A DNA stretch of 5,822 nucleotides, from NCBI GenBank assembly GCA_019421925.1, contig JAHZEH010000054.1, forward strand, positions 1-5,822. The letters are read 5' to 3'. Every line of letters begins with the position of its first letter. Position 1 is the first letter of the stretch. Shown here one piece after another: positions 1-5,225 of this stretch. The DNA comes from Clostridia bacterium. Its GTDB lineage: Bacteria > Bacillota > Clostridia > Christensenellales > CALWSW01. A program made the position numbers and the translations under genes. The notes below the pieces were generated by a model that saw only the letters and a list, made by a program, of their open reading frames with translations, ran no database searches and was not told where the DNA came from.

Positions 1-1
1 T

Positions 2-193
2 TACTTTGGCTGCGTCCTGGGGGACAACAGCCGGGTCGGCGCCAACAGCGTCACGCTTCCCGGCGCGCACATCGGCCCGTACACCTGGATCATGCCCGGC
101 ACGCGGGTCAAGGGCTTTGTCGCGGAAAGGCTGCGGGTAAGCGCCAGGCAGGAGCTGGAGATCACCCCAAACGAGGCCCTGGACCTTAAATAG
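2..193 (+). CDS. Hexapeptide-repeat (left-handed beta-helix) protein, C-terminal fragment
   Basis: This is the last 63 codons of a gene that enters from the left edge, read in the frame starting at base 2 and ending at TAG 191-193. The peptide begins YFGCVLGDNSRVGANSV and continues with IGPYTWIMPGTRVKGF. The six-residue spacing of small or hydrophobic residues (LGDNSR, VGANSV, TLPGAH, IGPYTW, IMPGTR) is the signature of bacterial transferase hexapeptide repeats, which coil into a left-handed beta-helix. Such domains form acyltransferases and the C-terminal half of many sugar-phosphate nucleotidyltransferases (GlmU-like or NDP-sugar synthases). A charged tail of about 22 residues follows the helix. 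The N-terminal part, which would separate a nucleotidyltransferase from a stand-alone acyltransferase, lies outside the window, so I give the fold and not a substrate. The gene seems unrelated to purB, because a regulatory gap with a promoter separates them. Confidence 0.8.
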   Translation, partial: YFGCVLGDNSRVGANSVTLPGAHIGPYTWIMPGTRVKGFVAERLRVSARQELEITPNEALDLK

Positions 194-210
194 GGAGCCG
201 CCCTCCCTTT
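192..210 (+). terminator. Small hairpin at the stop codon of the hexapeptide gene
   Basis: AGGGAG (192-197) pairs with CTCCCT (203-208) around the 5-nt loop CCGCC, and the run ends in only three T (208-210). It overlaps the TAG stop. The stem is GC-rich but the U-tract is very short, so it is at best a weak intrinsic terminator, possibly helped by the larger inverted repeat just downstream. Confidence 0.3.
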
Positions 211-215
211 GAACC

Positions 216-263
216 AAAAACCCGAATGATTTCAGGCAAAGCGCTTGTATTCATCGGGTTTTT
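216..263. promoter_or_regulatory. Long inverted repeat upstream of purB: terminator or PurBox-like operator
   Basis: AAAAACCCGAATGA (216-229) is the inverted partner of TCATCGGGTTTTT (251-263), with one bulged base and a 21-nt centre that contains the palindrome AAGCGCTT (239-246). Read as RNA it could be a terminator for the upstream gene, ending in five U, but the stem has only four G-C pairs and a large loop. Read as DNA, each arm resembles the PurR PurBox of Bacillus (AWWWCCGAACWWT), matching about 10 of 13 positions. The two boxes are inverted and separated by about 18 bp, close to the 16-17 bp typical of PurR operators. The right arm lies inside the purB promoter spacer, where a bound repressor would block RNA polymerase. 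Both roles may hold at once. Confidence 0.45.
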
Positions 264-273
264 GCTTTATAAT
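245..273 (+). promoter_or_regulatory. purB promoter (sigma-A type)
   Basis: TTGTAT (245-250, 3 of 6 consensus) is followed by a 17-bp spacer and a perfect TATAAT (268-273). Transcription would start near 280, giving a leader of about 54 nt. The right arm of the long inverted repeat fills much of the spacer. Confidence 0.7.
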
Positions 274-286
274 ACCACTGCTTTGT

Positions 287-310
287 TTGCGCGTCCCCGC
301 GCAATTCTTT
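287..310 (+). other. Leader hairpin in the purB 5' UTR
   Basis: TTGCGCG (287-293) pairs perfectly with CGCGCAA (298-304) around the loop TCCC, and the pyrimidine run TTCTTT (305-310) follows. It lies between the predicted start site (about 280) and the purB Shine-Dalgarno sequence (321-326). It could be a weak attenuator or an mRNA-stabilising 5' structure. I see no competing antiterminator helix. Confidence 0.4.
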
Positions 311-333
311 AAGACCACGAAGGAGGCCTGTTC

Positions 334-1626
334 ATGATCGAACGCTATTCCCGCCCGGAAATGTCTGCCCTTTGGACGCTTCAGCATAAATTCGACACCT
401 GGCTGCAGGTGGAGCTCTACGCCACCGAGGCCTGGGCCAAGCTGGGAGTCGTCCCTGGGGATGTCCCCGCCCGCATGCGCCAAAATGCCAAATTCACCGT
501 CGAGCGCATCGACGAGCTGGAGCTCATCACCCACCACGACGTCGTCGCTTTCACCCGCTGCGTCAGCGAAAGCCTGGGGGACGACGCCAAATGGCTGCAC
601 TATGGGCTGACCTCCTCCGACGTGGGCGACACGGCCCTGTGCCGCATTCTGGTGGACACCTGCAACCTGCTGGAGGCCGACCTGCTCAAGCTCATCAGCG
701 TGCTCAAAGAGAAGGCGGATCAGTACCGCCACGTACCCTGCATGGGCCGCACCCATGGCATCCACGCCGAACCTACCACCTTCGGCCTCAAGTTCCTGCT
801 CTGGCTGTCCGACGCCCAACGCAACCTCGAGCGGCTCCAGCAGGCCCGCGCTGTGATCTCCGTGGGCAAGCTCTCGGGCGCGGTCGGCAATTACGGCAAC
901 ATCGACCCCTTCGTGGAGCAGTATGTCTGCGAGCATATGGGGCTCAAACCCGCCGCCATCTCCACCCAGGTGCTCCAGCGCGACCGCCACGCCCAGTACG
1001 CCTCCACCATCGCCATCATCGGCGCCTGCATTGAGAAGATGGCCACCGAGATGCGGCACTGGCAGAGGACGGAGCTGCGCGAGGCCGAGGAGCCTTTCCG
1101 CAAGGGGCAGACCGGTTCCTCCACCATGCCCCATAAGCGCAACCCGGTCAAGTGCGAGCAGCTCTGCGGCCTCTCCCGCGTACTGCGGGGCTATGCCCTG
1201 ACCGCTCTGGAGGACGTCGCCCTCTGGCATGAGCGGGACATCTCCCACTCCTCCGCTGAGCGCGTTATCCTGGCCGACGGCACCATCCTGCTGGACTATA
1301 TGCTCTCCAGCATCACCAATATCCTCGCCAATATGCACATCTACCCTGACAACATGCTGCGCTCCATGTCCATGAGCCACGGCCTGGTGTACTCCCAGCG
1401 GGTGCTCCTCGCCCTGGTCAAAAAGGGGATGGACCGCAACGAAGCTTATGGCATTGTCCAGAGCTACGCCATGGACGCCTGGGAGAAGGGCTGCGACTAT
1501 ATCGACCTGCTGAGGACGGACGAACGTATCCAGAAGCTCTTATCTGAGGAGGAGCTGAAGGACTGCTTCCGGCCGGAGAACAGCTTTATCCATGTGGACG
1601 ATATTTTTGCACGCTTTGACCTGTAA
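334..1626 (+). CDS. purB: Adenylosuccinate lyase
   Basis: PurB catalyses two fumarate-releasing eliminations in purine synthesis: SAICAR to AICAR, and adenylosuccinate to AMP. It is cytosolic and homotetrameric in the fumarase/aspartase superfamily. The 430 residues are nearly the length of the Bacillus subtilis enzyme and open with the typical MIERYSRPEMSALW. The three superfamily segments are present: THHDVVAF (66-73), YGLTSSDVGDT (90-100) with GRTHGIHAEPTTFG (138-151), and the signature loop GSSTMPHKRNP (261-271). His68, His89, His141, Ser262/263 and Lys268 fall at the numbering known for the Bacillus active site. ATG 334 is chosen because AGGAGG (321-326) sits 7 nt upstream. The gene stands alone between its own promoter and a strong terminator, not inside a pur operon. 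A PurBox-like dyad overlaps the promoter and suggests purine control. Confidence 0.97.
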   Translation: MIERYSRPEMSALWTLQHKFDTWLQVELYATEAWAKLGVVPGDVPARMRQNAKFTVERIDELELITHHDVVAFTRCVSESLGDDAKWLHYGLTSSDVGDTALCRILVDTCNLLEADLLKLISVLKEKADQYRHVPCMGRTHGIHAEPTTFGLKFLLWLSDAQRNLERLQQARAVISVGKLSGAVGNYGNIDPFVEQYVCEHMGLKPAAISTQVLQRDRHAQYASTIAIIGACIEKMATEMRHWQRTELREAEEPFRKGQTGSSTMPHKRNPVKCEQLCGLSRVLRGYALTALEDVALWHERDISHSSAERVILADGTILLDYMLSSITNILANMHIYPDNMLRSMSMSHGLVYSQRVLLALVKKGMDRNEAYGIVQSYAMDAWEKGCDYIDLLRTDERIQKLLSEEELKDCFRPENSFIHVDDIFARFDL

Positions 1627-1651
1627 CAGCACCGGATCGCAACCGGGAACG

Positions 1652-1683
1652 GGCCGCGGGACAGGGATGTCCCGCGGCCTTTT
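1652..1683 (+). terminator. Rho-independent terminator of purB
   Basis: GGCCGCGGGAC (1652-1662) pairs perfectly with GTCCCGCGGCC (1669-1679) around the 6-nt loop AGGGAT, followed by TTTT (1680-1683). The 11-bp, almost entirely G-C stem begins 25 nt after the purB stop. Confidence 0.92.
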
Positions 1684-1691
1684 ATCCCCCT

Positions 1692-1740
1692 ATTGTTAAT
1701 TAATAATCTAAATCGTAAACCGATACTTAAAATATTTTTA
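1692..1740. promoter_or_regulatory. AT-rich upstream region of bioY with several dyads
   Basis: This stretch is strikingly A+T-rich against a G+C-rich background. It holds the imperfect dyad ATTGTTAATTAATAAT (1692-1707, 14 of 16 positions symmetric), ATCG-TAAAC-CGAT (1712-1724) and AAAATATTTT (1729-1738). TTGTTAAT (1693-1700) resembles a left half-site of the biotin repressor BirA of Gram-positives. The position where a right half-site is expected (GTAAACCG, 1715-1722) matches poorly, and the region lies 35-90 bp upstream of the -10. It may instead act as an UP-element or activator-binding region. The assignment is weak. Confidence 0.3.
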
Positions 1741-1757
1741 CATTTTTTGTGAAACGG

Positions 1758-1787
1758 CTGTAAAACCCGAATCGGATATGGTATCAT
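1758..1787 (+). promoter_or_regulatory. bioY promoter with extended -10
   Basis: TGG-TATCAT (1779-1787) is an extended -10 element (TGn plus 5 of 6 of TATAAT). A weak -35, CTGTAA, sits 18 bp upstream (1758-1763). A small dyad CCGAATCGG (1767-1775) lies in the spacer. Transcription would start near 1794, leaving a leader of about 29 nt, too short for a riboswitch. Confidence 0.6.
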
Positions 1788-1822
1788 GAGCTTCAGCGAA
1801 ACCACAACAGGAGGAATGCTCC

Positions 1823-2368
1823 ATGACAACCGCGCCCACTCAATCATCCACCCGCTCCCTGGCCACTGCCGCCCTGCTGACTGCCGTAACGGCAGTGCTG
1901 GCCCAGGTGTCTATCCCCCTGCCGGTGGGTGTACCCATCACGCTGCAAACCTTTGCCATCGCTCTGTGCGGCTATTTCCTGGGCTGCCGCTGCGGCCTGT
2001 TCTCTGTGGCGGCCTACTTGCTGCTTGGCCTGGCCGGAGTTCCAGTCTTTGCCAGCTTTCAGGGGGGCATGGGCGTGCTGTTTGGCCCGACAGGGGGCTT
2101 CCTTCTGGGATTCCTGCCCATGGTTCTTCTCTGCGGCGCTGGCATGAAATCCGGCCGCTCCCCCGCCATTGGCATCCTCCTTGGAATCCTTGGCCTGGCT
2201 CTGTGCCATCTCTGCGGCGCGGCGCAGTTTTCCGCGGTAACCCAAAGCAGCTTGGCCCGCTCCTTTGCCGTGGCCTCCCTGCCCTATCTCATCAAGGATG
2301 TGCTCTCCGTAGGGGCCGCCTATTTCTTTGCCCTCCTGCTCCGAAGGCGTCTCCACTGGGCGGAATAG
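1823..2368 (+). CDS. bioY: BioY biotin transporter substrate-binding (S) component
   Basis: BioY is the integral membrane protein that binds biotin for an energy-coupling factor (ECF) transporter. It works with the shared EcfT/EcfA module, which is not in this window and is normally encoded elsewhere. The 181-residue protein is almost wholly hydrophobic with about six membrane segments. It carries the family hallmarks VPITLQTF (37-44), YLLLGLAGVPVF (65-76) and GPTGGFLLGF (88-97), and the late LPYLIKDVLSVG segment (153-164) with the conserved Lys-Asp pair. Length is typical of the family. ATG 1823 is supported by AGGAGG (1809-1814) with 8 nt spacing. A biotin transporter with its own promoter suggests the organism scavenges biotin. 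No biotin synthesis gene is visible nearby. It converges on the tetR gene and shares its terminator. Confidence 0.95.
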   Translation: MTTAPTQSSTRSLATAALLTAVTAVLAQVSIPLPVGVPITLQTFAIALCGYFLGCRCGLFSVAAYLLLGLAGVPVFASFQGGMGVLFGPTGGFLLGFLPMVLLCGAGMKSGRSPAIGILLGILGLALCHLCGAAQFSAVTQSSLARSFAVASLPYLIKDVLSVGAAYFFALLLRRRLHWAE

Positions 2369-2411
2369 CGGCCGACAGCCGCCCGCTTCCCCTCCGTCCT
2401 CCCCTGCCCCC

Positions 2412-2449
2412 AAAAAGCCGCCGGTCTCTCTGGAAACCGGCGGCTTTTC
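2412..2449. terminator. Bidirectional terminator between bioY and tetR
   Basis: AAAAGCCGCCGGT (2413-2425) pairs perfectly with ACCGGCGGCTTTT (2436-2448) around a 10-nt loop. The plus strand ends in TTTTCTTCT, and the minus strand ends in TTTTT from the A run 2412-2416. It therefore can stop both converging transcripts. It lies 44 nt past the bioY stop and 15 nt past the tetR stop. Confidence 0.92.
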
Positions 2450-2463
2450 TTCTCTCCTCCGCG

Positions 2464-3042
2464 TCATTTGAGTCCCCGCACCCATATGCTGCAGGCCCTC
2501 TTTCCAAACTCCGCCAAATCGAATTGCCCGCCTCTGTGGCACCAATCCGAGGCCAGTCCCCTTGCAAAGGCGACAGTCATGTCGGCAAGCTCCTCCGCGC
2601 TGTACTCCCTTGCAAAATCCCCCTGCTCCTGCCCCTCCTCCAGCAGCCCCCGCACCAGGCGGTAAAAATGGCGCTGGCGGGCCTGCTCGGGTGTGGTCTC
2701 GCTCAGGAGGATGCTCTTGTAGACCTCCCTGGAGAAGGTCATCCCTCTGGCAATGCTGCGCTCAAGGTATGCCACCAGGAAGCCAGCCAGCTTGTCCGCC
2801 GGGCTCCCTGTCAGCCTCTCCGCCGCCAGCTCCACCAGGTACTGATCCATATACCGTACCCGCTCCAGGCATATCTCATCCTTGCTTTTATAGTAGGTAT
2901 AAAATGTCCCGACCGACACCCCGGCCCGCTGGCAGACGTCCCGCACGCTGAACTTCTCCCCCCGCTCGGCCATGAGCTCTGCGGCGCTCTGGTCCAGAAG
3001 CTCCTTGGTGCTCATCTGTGTGGAAATCACTTTATAGGCCAA
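2464..3042 (-). CDS. TetR/AcrR-family transcriptional regulator
   Basis: This is a 192-residue ligand-responsive DNA-binding protein, normally a dimeric repressor released by a small molecule. The N-terminal domain has the TetR helix-turn-helix: FSVRDVCQRAGVSVGTFYTYY (31-51) followed by KSKDEI. The C-terminal two thirds is all-helical and variable, as expected for a ligand pocket, so the ligand cannot be named. The start is TTG at 3042, because the minus strand carries AAGGAGAGGA (3051-3060) just upstream. The first in-frame ATG (3013-3015, residue 10) has no Shine-Dalgarno sequence and would trim the region before helix 1. The gene is divergent from the flavoprotein gene across 230 bp, the classic layout for a local regulator. 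Its own promoter carries tandem repeats at the start site that suit autoregulation. Confidence 0.93.
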   Translation of the reverse strand: MAYKVISTQMSTKELLDQSAAELMAERGEKFSVRDVCQRAGVSVGTFYTYYKSKDEICLERVRYMDQYLVELAAERLTGSPADKLAGFLVAYLERSIARGMTFSREVYKSILLSETTPEQARQRHFYRLVRGLLEEGQEQGDFAREYSAEELADMTVAFARGLASDWCHRGGQFDLAEFGKRACSIWVRGLK

Positions 3043-3066
3043 ATTCTGATTCCTCTCCTTTATAAC

Positions 3067-3100
3067 GAAATACTCCGTAATTCTATTTCCGTAATCCTAT
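3067..3100. promoter_or_regulatory. Candidate TetR operator: tandem repeats and dyad at the tetR start site
   Basis: TCCGTAATTCTAT (3074-3086) and TCCGTAATCCTAT (3088-3100) are direct repeats with a 14-bp period and 12 of 13 matches. The inverted repeat GAAATA (3067-3072) / TATTTC (3084-3089), with an 11-bp centre, overlaps them. It extends to ACGAAATA / TATTTCCGT if one base is bulged. The block covers the transcription start and the edge of the tetR -10, where a bound repressor would silence tetR. Confidence 0.5.
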
Positions 3101-3128
3101 TATAGTGAAGTTTTTCTTCCCCTGGCAA
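3099..3128 (-). promoter_or_regulatory. tetR promoter
   Basis: On the minus strand TTGCCA (3128-3123, 5 of 6 consensus) is followed by an 18-bp spacer and a perfect TATAAT (3104-3099). The start site would be near 3092, giving a leader of about 50 nt before the TTG start. A small dyad, CCTGGC-AAGG-GCCAGG (3121-3136), overlaps the -35. Confidence 0.8.
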
Positions 3129-3197
3129 GGGCCAGGCATAAAACCCCCGCAGTTTCCATTCCTCCCCATAAATTTGGGATGGATTTTGGGAAAGCCC

Positions 3198-3228
3198 TTG
3201 ACCTGTGAGCAGCGCACAGGTTTACATT
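3198..3228 (+). promoter_or_regulatory. MerR-type promoter/operator of the flavoprotein gene
   Basis: TTGACC (3198-3203, 5 of 6 consensus) and TACATT (3223-3228, 4 of 6) are separated by 19 bp, longer than the 17 bp RNA polymerase prefers. A perfect dyad, ACCTGTG (3201-3207) N7 CACAGGT (3215-3221), starts inside the -35 and fills the spacer. This matches the architecture of MerR-family operators, such as the CueR-controlled copA promoter (ACCTTCC-N7-GGAAGGT beginning in TTGACC), where the bound activator untwists the long spacer. A MerR-family gene lies directly downstream of the flavoprotein gene. An alternative reading is a TetR operator for the divergent regulator. Confidence 0.7.
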
Positions 3229-3272
3229 GATTGCGCAGAAATGCAAAACAAATGTTTAACAGGAGGGAAATC

Positions 3273-5096
3273 ATGAAGAAGTTCATCTCGTGGCTGCTTG
3301 CGCTGGCGATGATATGCTCGCTTGCAGCCTGCGCTGCACCCCAGGGGCCGGTCCAGACCCCCGTCCCCACCGCGGCCGCCTCCCCCAGCGCCGGGCTGGA
3401 TGCCTCTGCAAAGGCCTCCTATACGGGCAAGGCCGCCGGCAACAACGGCGAACTCAGCGTGCGCGTGGATGTTGAGGATGGCCGCATCACGGAAGTGGAA
3501 GTGCTCGAACACAAGGAAAGCGACGGAATCGCCGACCTCCCCCTCGAGCGCATCCCCCAGGATATCGTAAAATACCAGTCCCTGATGGTGGACACCGTGG
3601 CGGGGGCCACCATGACGAGCCGGGCCATTCTGGAGGCCGCCGCCTCCGCCCTGACCAATGGCGGCGTGGACACCGCCCCCTATATGGCCGCCCCTGAGAA
3701 GGAGGACGGCGCGGGCGAACTCCTCGAACTGGAGGCGGATGTGATCGTGGTCGGCGGCGGCGGGGCCGGTCTTGCTGCCGCCGTATCCGCAACTCAAAAC
3801 GGCGCCGCTGTCATCGTGGCAGAAAAGATGCCCAAGCTGGGCGGCAACACGCTCATCTCCGGCTCGGCCTACAACGCCGTGGCCCCTGACCGCCAGGCTG
3901 CCCAGGGCATTGAGGACTCCATCGAGCTGCACTACACCCAGACCCTGGAGGGCGGCGACAACAAAGCGGACCCGGAGCTTGTGCGCACCCTCGTGGAGAA
4001 CGCCTATCCCACCCTTCAGTGGCTGGAGAACGACCTGGGCATCGAGTTCCAGGAGGAGATCGTCCAAATCGTGGGCTCGCTGCACCAGCGGGGCTTTGAG
4101 CCTGTCGAACCCCTGGGCACCGGGTATATCAAGGGTTATACCACCTATCTTGAGGCCAACGGAACCCAGATTCTGCTCGACACCAGGATCGACACGATCC
4201 TCATGGAGGACGGGGCCGCCGTGGGTGTGAGCGGGACAACATCCCAGGGCCGTCCCGTTACACTCCGGGCAAAGAAGGGGGTTATCATCGCCACCGGCGG
4301 CTTTGGAGCCAACGTGGAGATGCGTGAGAAATGCAACACCCTCTGGCCCAGCCTGGTAAATCAGCCCACCACCAATCATCCGGGCGCTACCGGCGACGGC
4401 ATCGTGATGGCAGAGGCCGCGGGCGCACAGCTCGTCCAGATGGAGTATATCCAGCTGCATCCCATGGGCGACCCCGAGACCGGTTCGCTCAACACCAACC
4501 CTCTGAGCGGCAGCGTCAAAAACACCATCTATGTCAACAGCAGCGGCGAACGTTTTACCGCTGAGGACGGGCGCAGAGATTCCATTTGCACCGACGCGCT
4601 GAACCAGGAGGGCGGCGTGTTCTGGGCGGTGATGAACATCAATACCTATCCTGACGAGACGACCCACAAGAGCAACTTCAACGCCACCATGGAGGAGCTC
4701 CTCGCCTCCGGCCACGCGGTGAAAGGCGAGACTCTGGCCGAACTGGCCGGGAAGATGGGGGTGCCGGCGGACGCGCTTCAAAAGACTGTGGAGTCCTTCA
4801 ATGCGGCTGTGAACGCAGGCACAGACGAATTCGGCAGGAAGCTGTTCGATCAGCCTCTGACGGAGGGGCCCTTCTATGCAGGAGCACGCAAACCCACCGT
4901 GCACCACACCATGGGCGGCATCAAGATCAACCCCCGCGCCGAGGTCATCTCAGTGGACGGTGAGGTGATTCCCGGCCTGTACGCGGCGGGCGAGGTGACC
5001 GGGGGCATCCACGGCACAAACCGGTTGGGCGGAAACGCGCTGGCCGACATCAACGTCTTTGGCAAGATCGCCGGGGAGAACGCGGCAAAACGCTGA
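3273..5096 (+). CDS. Flavinylated lipoprotein reductase: FMN-binding plus fumarate/urocanate reductase-type FAD domain
   Basis: This predicted cell-surface flavoprotein would reduce an organic acceptor, probably an alkene acid, in anaerobic respiration. The order is: a lipoprotein signal peptide with lipobox LAAC (lipidated Cys20); a Pro/Ala/Thr-rich linker; an FMN-binding domain (about 50-130) with DTVAGATMTS, where Thr113 is the expected site of ApbE-attached FMN; then a FAD_binding_2 domain (about 155-605) with GGGGAG (161-166), Glu184, ATGGFGAN, HHTMGGI and GGIHGTNRLGGN. Aligned by eye with Shewanella fumarate reductase, catalytic Arg402 matches Arg435 and ligands His365, His504 and Arg544 match His396, His545 and Arg584. 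The MITEAVRG segment with proton-relay Glu378/Arg381 is replaced. Total length (607) and domain order resemble UrdA. ATG 3273 has AGGAGG 6 nt upstream and starts the signal peptide; an upstream in-frame ATG (3252) has no such support. ApbE and electron donors are not in the window. The substrate is unknown. Confidence 0.9.
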   Translation: MKKFISWLLALAMICSLAACAAPQGPVQTPVPTAAASPSAGLDASAKASYTGKAAGNNGELSVRVDVEDGRITEVEVLEHKESDGIADLPLERIPQDIVKYQSLMVDTVAGATMTSRAILEAAASALTNGGVDTAPYMAAPEKEDGAGELLELEADVIVVGGGGAGLAAAVSATQNGAAVIVAEKMPKLGGNTLISGSAYNAVAPDRQAAQGIEDSIELHYTQTLEGGDNKADPELVRTLVENAYPTLQWLENDLGIEFQEEIVQIVGSLHQRGFEPVEPLGTGYIKGYTTYLEANGTQILLDTRIDTILMEDGAAVGVSGTTSQGRPVTLRAKKGVIIATGGFGANVEMREKCNTLWPSLVNQPTTNHPGATGDGIVMAEAAGAQLVQMEYIQLHPMGDPETGSLNTNPLSGSVKNTIYVNSSGERFTAEDGRRDSICTDALNQEGGVFWAVMNINTYPDETTHKSNFNATMEELLASGHAVKGETLAELAGKMGVPADALQKTVESFNAAVNAGTDEFGRKLFDQPLTEGPFYAGARKPTVHHTMGGIKINPRAEVISVDGEVIPGLYAAGEVTGGIHGTNRLGGNALADINVFGKIAGENAAKR

Positions 5097-5103
5097 TCCG
5101 GCA

Positions 5104-5152
5104 GCGATATGGATGGGAGGCGGAGGTATATCCGCCTCCCATCCATATCCGC
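5104..5152. other. Perfect 19-bp hairpin after the flavoprotein gene, no U-tract
   Basis: GATATGGATGGGAGGCGGA (5106-5124) pairs without mismatch with its reverse complement (5131-5149) around the loop GGTATA. Two more G-C pairs form if C5150 is bulged. It starts 9 nt after the flavoprotein stop. There is no T run after it, so it is not a classical intrinsic terminator. It may be a U-less terminator, a 3' mRNA-stabilising structure, or a binding palindrome. Confidence 0.75.
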
Positions 5153-5162
5153 AGGGAGCCGG

Positions 5163-5191
5163 TTGCCCCGGACGGTCCGCGCCGGTATACT
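5163..5191 (+). promoter_or_regulatory. merR promoter
   Basis: TTGCCC (5163-5168, 4 of 6) is followed by a 17-bp spacer and TATACT (5186-5191, 5 of 6). The start site would be near 5198, about 28 nt before the ATG. The spacer holds the dyad CGGAC-G-GTCCG (5169-5179). That dyad does not resemble the one at the flavoprotein promoter, and the spacer is the normal length, so this promoter should work without a MerR activator. Confidence 0.65.
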
Positions 5192-5225
5192 GTTAAGAAA
5201 ATCGGGATTTGTACGGAGGCTCACT

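Noticed and set aside
232..1380. A 382-codon open frame on the minus strand opposite purB
   Set aside because: It is antisense to a complete, motif-perfect purB and has compositionally biased translation. It is a shadow of codon usage.
1762..1772. An 11-base match (AAAACCCGAAT) shared by the purB upstream arm (217-227) and the bioY promoter spacer
   Set aside because: The bioY copy has no inverted partner and there is no reason for purine control of biotin uptake. A single 11-mer in this composition may be chance.
1794..1822. A riboswitch before bioY
   Set aside because: The predicted leader is only about 29 nt, too short for any known aptamer with an expression platform.
2368..2382. The hairpin GCGGC-CGACA-GCCGC just after bioY
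   Set aside because: It is a short 5-bp stem without a T run in a GC-rich stretch. The strong bidirectional terminator 30 nt downstream accounts for termination.
1786..3105. A 439-codon plus-strand frame spanning bioY and the antisense of tetR
   Set aside because: It runs out of frame through bioY, through the bidirectional terminator and backwards over tetR. It is rich in Pro, Ala, Arg and Leu with no domain. The bioY frame has the better ribosome binding site and a recognisable product.
3205..3219. A CRP/FNR-like site (TGTGA...CACA) before the flavoprotein gene
   Set aside because: The half-sites are spaced by 5, not 6, and the second half is imperfect. The position between -35 and -10 would not allow class I or II activation. 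The MerR-type dyad explains the symmetry better.
3222..4907. A 561-codon open frame on the minus strand opposite the flavoprotein gene
   Set aside because: It is a G+C-driven shadow of the plus-strand gene. The translation is low-complexity (rich in Gly, Ala, His, Val and Leu) and matches no family I know, while the plus strand has a signal peptide, full domain motifs and a good ribosome binding site.
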